From Blastomussa wellsi (lineage: Eukaryota > Cnidaria > Anthozoa > Scleractinia > Plerogyridae), in NCBI GenBank assembly GCA_947652115.1, contig OX393569.1, positions 3,568,580 through 3,632,579 of the forward strand: 64,000 bases of DNA, given 5' to 3'. Of the stretch, positions 36,371 through 46,848 are shown in pieces. Positions within the stretch are counted from its first letter, which is position 1. Each line of letters starts with the position of its first letter. Under the pieces are notes generated by a model. It was given only the letters and a program-made list of their open reading frames with translations. It was not told the DNA's origin and did no database searches. The position numbers were made by a program, and so were the translations under genes.

Positions 36371-37431
36371 CTTCACCTTGACCCGCTTGACCGCACGACG
36401 CCTCTTGTTTTCCCGCCGCGAGACACGCGATGAGCTCAAACGTGCACGTGCCAGAGACGATTGATCTTGATCCAAGTCAGAGATTTCGCAAGTAAATTGA
36501 ACAGATTTCTAAGCCAACCAACCAGCCAGGACTGGATGTAATATATCAAACACGAGAGACAGTGTTTCATCACATTTCCGAAGGCGTCATTTCGCGAGAT
36601 AATTTATCGACCCCTAGAAGAGAAAGAGAGACAAGCTTGTCTCCTTGAACATTTCCTCTGAACGTTTATTGAATTTCTTTTGTAACGCCATTGATCGATG
36701 TCACGCAACAAACATCGGGTGGTCCGCCTATGTTGTCACCTTGACCGGCTCTTTCCTGTCTTTCCAATTTTACCATTCGATTTGTTGGCTCGTAAATACC
36801 ACGGATGTCCTCTTTAATGATTTCTAAATTAAATTCCCCGAGTCGCCGAAGTCATAATTTAATAGCGTTGAAATAAACATTTTCGGAGGCTAGGAGGTAG
36901 GTGGTGCAAGTATAAACACCGAAGTTTAAAATATAAAGGGGTATTTTGAACACTGTAATGTTTGATTTCAGAGATCCGGGCGTAGTTTTACTGTGATAAA
37001 TTGAAGGAAACAGCGCTGATGGATGTTTTTTCATGCTGACCGAAAACTGAAAAAATCCCCGGGAAAAACCATTCGACGAATACTCTTGGTGTCCTTGGTG
37101 CTGTTCGTACGTGCGTGACGTGTGAGCAGCCCAAGTTACTATGGGTAATTGATACGCCTTTCGGCCTGAGTTTCCGACTGCGTTGCAGCGGCAGGTTCGC
37201 AACGGAGAAATATTGTCAGATTTTACGGTTAAAACCATTGATTCCTCCATGTCACAGTGTCAAAACGTTACGTAATTGAAGCATAAGGTGTGAATGAAAG
37301 ACTGTTGTAGCTGTTTGCTAGGAATCAATTATTGATTTCTTTCGGTTTCAAGAAGCTGCAAAGGGAAAGCCCGGAAGAAGACATCTGGCGAACTGTGCGG
37401 CAGGAAAAGACGTCTTGTAAGTTAAGTGAGC

Positions 37432-40400
37432 ATGGTGTTATGGCTCGGATTACTGCTCCCTATCGTTGGGGTGCTTGCGCTTGCGACCTTTCTTGTCTGG
37501 GCCGTTTGTGTGGTGTTGTATTTCGTATGCCCTCATGTCTTGAGTCACTTGATACACAGGTACGTGTATAAAATTCTATCTTTACTATATATTGACCTGA
37601 AAGTTCAGTTAAATTATGTTGTGGCATCGTAATATTTTTCTTGCCTTTTCAGTTATCAATATTATTTTAACTATTTTAATTTTCGCCAGCATTCAACTGC
37701 TTTGAGGTTTACGTTTAATATTGAATTCGCCGGTTTATTCATAAGTTTATGTGTTCTCCTTTCAATGATTTCTTTGGAACTTGCCTAGCTGGTAAACGTA
37801 CACATGTATTGTCTCATTCTTTGGGTTCTGTTACAATTGCGATTATTTGCAGTGTTTTGTTTTATTGTTTTTGATATATATTTAAGTAATGTTATTATGC
37901 AAATTAGTGGCGAACTCCACCCTCGTGCTGAGTCAAGTGGAATCCATGAGACTCTTATCCTGTGAATGTTAGATCTAGAACTTCTAAAAAACCCAGTGAT
38001 TTCTGAAGATTTTCCAAGGCTACAAAGGCGCAGTGGCCTAATGGTTAGTGCGCTGGACTCAGGGTTGGATGGCCCGGGTTCAAGCCTCTAGCCGGGGCAC
38101 TGCGTTGTGTTCTTGGGCAAGACACTTTAATCTCACAGTGCCTCTCTTCACCCAGGCGTATAAATGGGTACCGGCGAATTTACTGCTGGGGGGTAACCCT
38201 GCGATGGACTAGTATCCCATCCAGGCGGGAGTAGGAATACACTCTGTCGCTTCATGCTACAGAAACTGGTATAAGCTCTGGCCTGATGGGTCACTAGGCC
38301 CGAATGCAGACTTTCCTTACAAAGACTTTGCAAGATGGCGATCGAGACCATCTCAGTGAGACCAATATCCAGAGATCAGACTTTCAGAACATTGTTCGCT
38401 TCTCATAGGCAAACTAAAGATATTATGAAACGTTTGGAACTGCTCAAAAAACGAGACTGCAAGACCCATGAAATTTGGCAAGAATTATTTTGCAAGACCT
38501 TTATGTTTCAGAGACCATTTTGTTCACCCTACCTTTTAAAGCCAGGGTGGAAAAGTCAATCATCATGGTTCTTATTTCAGGCACTCATGCCTTGAGCTCA
38601 ATTATTGTAATTCAGAGCGGCTGAGAAGGATGCAGGATTGGTTTATAGAAATCGCATTATATTGTGGGTTGGGTTACCATTGATTTAGCGCAGTGCTGGG
38701 TCCTGAGTGGACCTACCCTCCCCCTATTTGAAAGAAATGTAAGTTCCAAAGAAGTTTAAAAAGAATTCCTTCCTCTTTTAGTTTTCAAATAAAAATAGCC
38801 CATATTTTAACTCTGCTGCCCTCACCCACAAGAATTAGATGCCAATTAATTGTTTCACTTTACAATCATATACCAGAAATGATTGGAGGATATGTTAGAA
38901 AGAACTTGAAATAATACTAAGCTTTTCCGTGTCTTCAAAACTTATCCCATGTTATTTTCCTAAACCCATTTCCACAGTTAATACACTATCTTAAACAAAT
39001 TATACACTATTAATGAATCACATACTTGTTTGAGCAAAATATGGAGTATTTTCTGCAAACAATTAATTTTACAGGCTTACAATCTTAAAGGGAGGTTTCA
39101 GCATAAAGTATGTGTCAGTTGGAGATTTCAGATTTAGCTACATAGAGAGAGGGAAAAGGCAAGAAGCAGAAAAAGTCGTCTTGATGGTTCATGGTTTTAC
39201 AGGAGATAAAGGCGTTTGGTGTCTCATGGGGGATGCCATCCCTAAAACATTTCATCTGGTAGCTGTTGACCTTCCAGGACATGGTTATACTACTCGCAAA
39301 CATCATGATGATCATTCAATTCCAGCTCAAGTTGCAAAGCTTCATCAGGGGAGTAGTGACCATATATGCACATACGCGCGTGCGTACCTCGGAAATCTAA
39401 ACATATATTTATTTATAGATTTACAGGCGAAAAGCGACCTTTACACATGCCAACGGTTGTCATATAAACAACTTGATTTTAAAGTTACTGAATAGCTATA
39501 TGAAAGTAAAGAATGATCATCGCAGTTAATTTCCAATTTAAGCAATTGGAAAGAAGAAGCCTGAAAAACTCAGGACTTCAACGGGATTTGAACCTGTGAC
39601 CTCCGCGATACCGGTGCTCTACCAACTGAGCTATGAAGCCACACATTGAGAGTGAGGTTGAGTTCATATTTTCCCGTGGAGTGAAGTGATGTGAAATATA
39701 TATGAAGTAATTCATGTCTGAACTACGGATGTAGATGAAAATGAAGAATGATCATCGCAGTTACCGGTAATTTCCAATTTAATTTCTAATTTAGGCAATT
39801 TTTTCATGCTTTGATTTATAAAACTTCCCACAAGAAAACATCATTCCAAGGCCCCAAAAAAAATTTCTTGGGGAGCATGCCCCCAGACCCCGCCTTTGGT
39901 GCTCGATGACCTTCTTCTTCCGTGCGTACGAAGACGGAAAAACCACACTACACCCCTGGTAATTAATCCTTTATATAGCCAGTTTGATGTATCCACAAGT
40001 TTGTAGGAACAGAAAAGTAATGTTGTCCTTGATAATGAAGAAGCAGTACACAGTTAGGGAAAATTGCCTCAAGTAAATAATCAATTTGTTTGTAAGATAT
40101 TTATTTAGACCAGTAAGAACAAATATTTTACATTTGTCCTTTACGATAATCCATCTTCACTTGTTTTGTGGAATATAAATTCTGCACAAAACAAATACAA
40201 ATTTCTCACAATACATTTATTTTCCAGAAGACCGGTTTAAGGTTACCTCCCACCTTCATGGGTGTCCTTCAGGAAAAATTCATACACACACTAGTTTCAA
40301 TAAAATCCTAACGAACTAAACATCAGAAGAAAGCTTAATAAATGGAGTTTGCAATAAAAATATAGGCATCAATTAACATTTGTGTCGGGAAATTCTGATA

Positions 40401-41487
40401 TTTAAAATATTTTTCCCATGGCTTCATTTATGCAACACATCTCGCTTATTTCTAGACAACCAATCAGAATATCATAAAAGCCTGACACACTTCTGCATGA
40501 AATAGGGGGCGAAAGCAGAAAACTGGAGTGAATGGGCGGAGGGGGCATGGGGAGAGGCGGGAAGAGGAAAAGAAAGCCAGTTTCTTCTAGTTTTTTCTCC
40601 TCGCTCCAGTATCGCCATGCTGTGCACTCTCCGCTATTCCGCACGCTGTCGCGACTATCTAGAAAGGGACTGCTAGCAGTCTAAATTCTGAGTTGCTTTG
40701 CAATCAAAAACATGTTACACTGGAAGCCCTTTGAATTCACTTGTCTGGAAGTTTGTTTGAACAGGAAAATATAAAAAAGGATGACCTGAGTGCCATGTAA
40801 TAAAGTACTCACCAACTTAGCTTGCTCAAGCCATACTGGGGTCTGGGGAATATTGCCCCAAGGTCTTTTTTGTATGGACTTCACTGTGCTCGATCCATAC
40901 TGTGACGACCTCGAGACAATCTTCCCCAGTAAGAGGTTAATGCTATACACTAAAATATCTTGTAAGATATATTTATGTACTGGTATATCAGGTTTGAAAT
41001 GACAAGTTTTGACCTTGAGAAGAGAGCCCTGTTCGCAAAAAGATTAATGGAGAAAAAATACCCAGGCCCTTACTCAGCATGTGTAGCACATGAATATAAG
41101 ATATACTGAACTGTATTTATAAGAGAGTTAACTTACTGGTTGAATGTGTTTGTTTTCAGTTTGTGTTGGCCATTGGGCTGGATAAAAGGAAGTTTCACTT
41201 GATTGGTTTGTCAATGGGAGGATCTGTTGCTGGTGTCTTTGCTTCTCGATACTCTTCTTTGCTCTCATCATTGGTTCTCATGTGTCCTGCAGGCATAAAT
41301 GCACCAAAGCTGAGTGATTTCATCACTGAAATTGCCCGTGGTGGAAAAAACTACTTGCTACCGGAAAGTCCTGAGGATTTTAATTTGATGTTGAAAAAAG
41401 TATCCCATCGTAAAATTTTCATGCCTTTCTTCATAATCAAAATAATGTGTGCAGCTAGACAGCAATCACAAACTTTTTATGAAAAAG
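37432..41487 (+). CDS. ABHD6-like monoacylglycerol lipase, incomplete (exons 1-3)
   Basis: Exon 1 (37432-37559) encodes a hydrophobic membrane anchor (LLLPIVGVLALATFLVW) as in ABHD6. Exon 2 (39075 to ~39346) carries the alpha/beta-hydrolase start: VLMVHGFTGDKGVW with the oxyanion HGF, then VAVDLPGHG. Exon 3 (41160-41487) carries the nucleophile elbow GLSMGGSVAG, then LVLMCPAGI and the lid region, ending at a GTAACT donor in phase 1. ABHD6 hydrolyses 2-arachidonoylglycerol and other monoacylglycerols at the inner face of membranes. Two oddities: exon 2 should end at CAG (LHQ, matching FVLAIG of exon 3), but the next bases are GGGAGT, not GT, and no donor in the right phase was found. The exons for the catalytic Asp and His were not found up to 45 kb. 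The copy may be non-functional. Confidence 0.72.
38026..38322 (+). mobile_element. tRNA-headed SINE, full-length reference copy
   Basis: The head GGCGCAGTGGCCTAATGG holds a Pol III A box and GGGTTCAAGCC a B box, about 40 bases apart. The body (GTTCTTGGGCAAGACACTTT, CTCTTCACCCAGGCGTATAA, GGGGGTAACCCTGCGATGG) and tail (GAAACTGGTATAAGCTCTGG, CTGATGGGTCACTAGG) follow. Copies occur at 10430, 17728, 22509, 23428, 25193, 25621 and 63357. Confidence 0.8.
39499..39775. repeat. tRNA-like sequence between ~45-bp direct repeats (intron of ABHD6-like gene)
   Basis: On the minus strand, 39640-39573 folds like a tRNA: acceptor pair GGCTTCA / TGAAGTC, D arm GCTCAGTTGGTAGAGC and B box GGTTCAAATCC. The anticodon arm does not pair. 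It lies between two direct copies of AAGAATGATCATCGCAGTTA then AATTTCCAATTTAA, spaced ~235 bp. The arrangement looks like a short retroelement or tandem monomer, not a working tRNA gene. Confidence 0.55.
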
Positions 41488-41790
41488 GTAACTTGCTATT
41501 TAACAATAAGAGACTACAAGCCCAAGTTTTCTGTGAGTGAATAGCAAAGGAGGAACAGCCAAGGTGACTACCACTCAAACAAAATGAGGGCAAGTAGTCT
41601 AATAATGTTTCACTAGAAAATCAGGTAGAAACTTACATGCATTGGGTACCACTGACAGTGAAACACATTGTCTGAGTAAACTTCACATGCATGTAGAGAA
41701 GCTAGTTTGCCATTGCAGCCAGCTTAATTTGGAGATGTTACAATTTACAGACAGATTTACTGTGCAAGAATTATTACAGCGCAATGCGCC

Positions 41791-42000
41791 TTATTAGTGT
41801 AGCCACCCAACAAACTTTTTTGACAAGTCATAATTAGCCAATCAGAGAGTGCGAATTTGTTTGAGCTGTCCTGCCTCCTTGCAATGTTCAAAGCTGTTGT
41901 CAGAAAACCTGTCACGCTTTTAACAAGGAGGTGGGACAGCTCAAACAAATTTGCACGCTCTGATTGGCTAACTTGTCAAAAAAGTTTGTTGGGTGAATAA
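41791..42000. mobile_element. Fold-back element
   Basis: Arms CACCCAACAAACTTTTTTGACAAG (split as CACCCAACAAAC and TTTTTTGACAAG) mirror CTTGTCAAAAAAG / GTTTGTTGGGTG. The inner pair TTTGTTTGAGCTGTCC / GGACAGCTCAAACAAA extends the stem to about 90 bp. TTATT / AATAA mark the outer ends. Confidence 0.65.
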
Positions 42001-43649
42001 TTTATAACAGGATAAACGGGTTTGACCCAAAATAAATAAATAAAACTTTGAGACTACGAACAGTCGCATTTTCTCTTAGCCCGTCGAGCGTGGAACGAGA
42101 GAATAGGTCAGAATAGTGAAAGGCCGCGTCGCTCTGCGAAAAGGGGGGGGGGGGGTGGGTGTTTCCTCATGGAACAGGTAAGCTCAGATATCAGGACGAC
42201 CACCACAAATCGTGTAATATTAAATCCAATCTTTAATATGTAGTTATTCGATCTAAAGGAAATACATTCATAATTCGGGATCAGGACAAACACAATAACC
42301 GACTCGTACTAAATTCACTTCAACTTAAAAGCACAATCAAACTTACTTACTTCTGTGGCGGGTCTTAACAGCAGACGTATACTTCATAAAAGCAAAAACA
42401 GGTTAGCCTCTTCTATATAGACTCCAGTTAGCGTAAACAGGACGGAACGAAATATCTGTTGTTACTTCGATAGCTATTCGGCTGAACTGACTTACAATAC
42501 AATGAAATGTCTCTTTTAATCAACGGATGAACAAATGTCAATCAAGATTCTAATCACGTGACTTAATCAAACAAAACTCAATCAATAGAGGGCAACGCCT
42601 ATTTATTCAACGAAACAGTGGGGAACTTGACCCATGTTCGGGAACAGGGTCGTCGCTGGGAATTTGAAACCCTGACCCTGTTTAGGACTTAAACATCTTC
42701 CCTATTACATGTAAGGAAAAGGAAAAATTTTTTTTTTACTATTGTGGTAATATCTTGTCCAGAAAATGATCTAATGTTGACTGATGACCGGTTAAAGCCA
42801 TCTTTTGACCATGACCTGACTGGAGGCCAACTTCCAAGACCTGGCAGCGAGGACAATCTGAAAGAAACAGAAAAAAATCTTGTCCTCTCCAAGCAAATGA
42901 TCACACACAGGCCTTTTTTTTTAACGCTGCACCATTCAACATCGGAACCTCCCTGTTCCTCTGTGCATGCCTGTCAAGCTTTAGATTCTCTCTCCTCTCC
43001 TTTTCCTTCCCCTTTCCCTTCATGCATTTTTCCCCTTTTCTTTTCTTGTCTACTCTAATCCTTTTGTTCTCTTTACTTCAGTTTTCTTCTTCTATTTTCT
43101 CCCTTTCCCAGTCTTATCAATATTATCAGGACACCGCGCTCATGAATGACTCTCTCTAAACCTCCATGGCCGACTTTCGACTTCTGCTCGATCCTCTGCA
43201 TTCTTTCCTTTATTTTCTTTTCTGTTTTCTCTTTTCTTTTTATCTCTTTCTTTTTTCTTTCTTTCTTCCCGCGTTTTTAACATATACATATACCCGGCTT
43301 TCTCATCTAGTGTAGTAATCTCACCTCTCAAATATCTAATCACACTTCTTCTCCGTAACGGAAATCAATCCTGATGCCAGCAGCCTTGCCACGGAAACAT
43401 TCAGAGCCCAACAGGGAATTTACGTTCCTGCCATGCGTTAGAGCATTACAACCATCCTCCAGTACATAACCTTTCACAGCAGCAGCATAGGTAAAGGAGA
43501 TTAATGGCCAAAAACTAGACGACGGCCAAAACGGTATCACCAGTGTTGCTAACGCCCTTTGCATTTTCAGGTAATGTAAGAACCTAGGGACAAGCACTGT
43601 TGGCGGAACTACAAGGCAGTTCTCTTACTCCAAGCTCTTGATTTGTGTT

Positions 43650-43790
43650 AATTTGTGTTTTCCTTTTTTTAATTTGCGTTTGCGTTCTCTTCTTTTTTTA
43701 TTAATTTGCGTTTTCTTTTATTAATTTGCGTTTTCTTCTTTAATTTGCGTTTTCTTCTTTTAATTTGCGTTTTCTTTTTTATTTGTGTTT
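43650..43790. repeat. Tandem minisatellite, TTTAATTTGCGTTTTCTT units
   Basis: Six or so units of 18-25 bases with the core AATTTGCGTTTTCTT, the spacer varying in T number. Confidence 0.75.
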
Positions 43791-44923
43791 GACCCTTCTG
43801 GGCCACCGTATATATGGAATGTTATTGTGTTACAAGAAAAAGCCAATCAGGTGTGAGAAAACTAAACCGTGGTTTTGAGGTTTGTTCGCGTGTCCTGAAC
43901 TTTGCTGTGATTGGTCACCACATAATCAACATTCCTGAAATACTTCAGGTGTTCACGGTTTTACGGGAAAGACTGTAAGAACACTCAGGCTGATATTTAA
44001 TTAAAACAGCACCACAGACATAAGAACACATTCAGCCTGAAAACGAAAACTGTTCTTATATAAAAAGCTGACTGAGTTACATACTGTTTATTTTTAAAAA
44101 CTTTTAAGACCATAGCACAGATTGCTTAACTATAGTTAGTGGAATTTTAAGAGACTGGGACTGGTCATTAGTTACTGCACATGACATAAGGGAGCGGGGA
44201 GGAGGGCTGGTGCATTTTGAATTCGCTCGACGTTTGCTGAGATTCCAGTTGTGGATCACCAGAATTGCTACCCCTCCTCCAATGTCGTATTATTGCCATG
44301 ACGTTGGTTAGTTCCATCCACTAATTAACAACAATTTTGTACTTGAACATTATTTCATCTGTTAAGCGTTGGTAGTCTTGTTCAGTTTCATTTTTAGAAA
44401 TAATTTTAAGAACACGTTCAGGCTGATTTTGCAGAAAACATCCAATAGATAAGAAATATATCAGCCTGAAACCCCAAACATGTGTTATTTTATGCGGGTT
44501 TTACTGCATAGGTATGTGCTGCGGTATAAGATAGTGCATGTTATTAGAGGTTTATCTTGGTAATTACTTAAGGAGGGTATCATTATTTCCCCTTTTGGTG
44601 GAAAAAAAGCGGAAACGACCTTTTCACCAAATTATTCATAGTTATTATTTTTACCCCCAATCGGGTGTCAGTTAATTTGGACCTAAAAAAATGAATATTT
44701 TTCCTTAAATTGGGTCAGGGTTTTGAGGCCGGAGCTAACCTGCGATCAGGCGTCTTTTTTTAAAAGAAGGTAAAAAATAGGCACGCAATGCGTGCATGTA
44801 GCTACTGTAAATAGATGTTTCAGTGTTCGTTGTTTATGCATCTTTTATCATGCTTAACTGTATTGTCCGGATAGGTAATTTTCCTTTCACTACCGCTTGG
44901 AAGAAAAGCACTGGATTTCTAAT

Positions 44924-45175
44924 TTATTTCCTTATTCTCAAAATATTTTTAGAGCTGATCAATATAAATAGAACAGACAAATTGTGCAATGATTTTTTTT
45001 CTAGAAGATATACAGTATAACTTGCAAGAATGGAACGAAACAAAGCTGAATAAGTGTAAATGATGTTGAATAAAATATTGCTGTCAACCAGAAGAGATAC
45101 AAACTCTGATATTAGACTTATTGTAGGCATTGTTGATTTGCAGGTGTTACAATCAATCATAATTCTTTTGATCTT
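44924..45175 (-). pseudogene. Decayed second copy of the RPA-like C-terminus
   Basis: A minus-strand frame reads MIDCNTCKSTMPTISL, then LLVDSNILFN and YSALFRSILAS. The intact RPA-like protein upstream has INCKGCKSTMLSESL, ILVDKK and YSAFNDALQSF in the same order. Only the zinc-knuckle and following helix region is recognisable. It is likely a relic of an older or tandemly duplicated Helitron 3' end. Confidence 0.5.
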
Positions 45176-45340
45176 CAAATGGCTATTTTTATCATTAAGC
45201 ATCAGACAGTGGGATAACATTGTGAGTTCCATCATTAAAGTACATGTTTCTATAAACAAAATGTCTTGTACTTCATTAGATGACTCGCACTAACAAAACA
45301 ATGACTTAAGTCAATATCGCAACTATCTTGATTTCTCCCA

Positions 45341-46750
45341 TTAGAGGAACTGTGTGACTATCTTGGCACATTTATCAACCAGCATCGTTTGGTCTCCAGC
45401 TTTTAGAAGAGCAACTTTAATTTCGCCATCTGACATCTTGCCAAGCTGTGCATCAATGCCCTTTAATATGAAGAAGCTCTGTAATGCATCATTAAATGCA
45501 GAATAGGAGGTTATCTTCTTGTCAACCAGGATAGATAGTTTGCAGACAAGCTTTGGTACTAGACTTTCTGAAAGCATGGTCGATTTGCATCCCTTGCAAT
45601 TGATGATTTCTTGGTCTTCACTTGCTGTATTATTCGTGGCATTACACAATGGACACGAGGGGTTGCGAATCAGATCCAATGCGATGACTTTACCAGTGAT
45701 GACAGAATCTTGGAAGTCCGTTCCAGTGGTCACATCTGTGTTTGTTACTATATCATCAATTTGTTCAATGATTGATTCCTCGTTAGTGTTGATGTACTTT
45801 TTGTCATTGAACATTTTTACCTTGAGATTTTTAATATGATATGACTTCCCTCTTTGAAGCTCATCAATTGCTGCTTCCCAAGCTTCTAGTCTAATTGTTC
45901 CAGTTTTATCAGTCACAACACAATCAACCTTGAAACATGGATCTCCATGAACTATAACTTTCTGTTTCTCTTCTGTCTTGCTTATGATTTTCACCTTGAC
46001 ATCCACTGTGTCGAAGGGAAGTAGACTTGATATGTTATCGACTGTTGTAAGGTTGTGTTCGAAACTTGGATTGTATTGGAAGTTTACTTTAACAGACTGA
46101 AGCTTTGATTTCTTTTTTACTGTGAAATCCATCTTAGATGAGCTCCGCTTGTTTGGACTTAACTGCCCTCCAAGGATGGAAACTGGCTGATGCTGCTGTT
46201 GGTAGTTTAAAAAATCTTTCCTCTTGTCCGGTGAATAGCAAACCACAGACTGGGATGATGTTTCTGATGTTTGTACCAGGAAGTTGAAGAAGGTTGTTTT
46301 TTTCTCATTTCTTGCGTCTTTCACTTTTGATAGCTGATGGACATATCCAGTTAAGCTATCTGCAGAGGGAAAGGAATTCAATGTCATGCATCACATTGTT
46401 GGCCCAGTTTTTATATCAGTGTTGCTTGTTTAAAAGTGTATGCTGAATCACAGCCCTATGTACAGCAGTGTGTTAATTAAATTAAGAGTTATTAAGAGTT
46501 AAATAAGAATGTTATAACAAGAAGTAAAAAAAAACAAAAACAGTGAAGTCACTCTCACCTTCACCTGGGTTTGCCGATGCAGATTTTGATGTTACACCTG
46601 TTGGTTCTTCATTCTTTCTTTGGTTACTACTACTGAATAAAAAATAAAAAAGTATTTTTTAAAGAGAAATTTAAAAAAGAAATAAAGAGAAATAAAGAGA
46701 GAGGGAATTCAAACATAATGAGCTTACCTTGAATTTGTTGCAGTGTCCAT
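45341..46750 (-). CDS. RPA-like single-stranded DNA-binding protein of the Helitron
   Basis: Three exons with GT-AG introns in phase: 46750-46728 (ATG in MDTATNSSS), 46632-46559 and 46359-45341 (stop). The product has 371 residues; an upstream in-frame extension of exon 1 to acceptor 46792 is possible, so the true 5' end is open. The N-terminal 110 residues are polar and basic. An OB fold follows (VDVKVKIISKTEEKQKV, VTDKTGTIRLEAWE, YHIKNLKVKMF). Then comes a four-cysteine zinc ribbon (CPLCN and CKGC) and a helical C-terminus. This is the DNA-binding layout of RPA70-type proteins. Several eukaryotic Helitrons carry such a gene, presumably to coat single-stranded intermediates. It lies just downstream of, and collinear with, the Rep/helicase ORF. 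Confidence 0.82.
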
Positions 46751-46848
46751 GCCTGAAGTGCCAATCAAAGGAAATGTGGAGTCTCTTGTAAGCTATAAAA
46801 TCAGAGAAAGATATTCTGTTTGACCTAGTAAATAATACTGCAATGCAA

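Larger units (their letters stand above)
35424..38664. repeat. Segmental duplication, copy A
   Basis: About 3.24 kb that matches 60693-64000 in direct orientation, 25.27 kb away, with scattered substitutions and small indels. It carries the 3' half of the PAN gene (dead here), its poly(A) region, the palindrome at 36284, the ABHD6-like promoter and exon 1, and a SINE. The match to the right copy ends only because the window ends. Confidence 0.93.
41488..44923. other. Gene-poor region between ABHD6-like fragment and Helitron
   Basis: No exon was accepted. It holds the fold-back at 41791-42000, a G12 run at 42145, a pyrimidine-rich stretch (42980-43270) and the TTTAATTTGCG tandem repeat. Two diverged direct repeats with AAGAACAC..TCAGGCTGAT occur (about 43978-44060 and 44405-44470). 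Minus-strand ORFs at 43140-43597 are compositionally biased or lack recognised domains. Confidence 0.4.

Noticed and set aside
39573..39640. Functional tRNA gene on the minus strand
   Set aside because: Acceptor, D and T parts look right, but no 7-base loop with a paired anticodon stem can be formed, so it is listed only as tRNA-like.
43140..43597. Two minus-strand ORFs
   Set aside because: One is a Lys/Glu/Arg run from a pyrimidine-rich tract, the other has no recognisable domain and no clear splice context.
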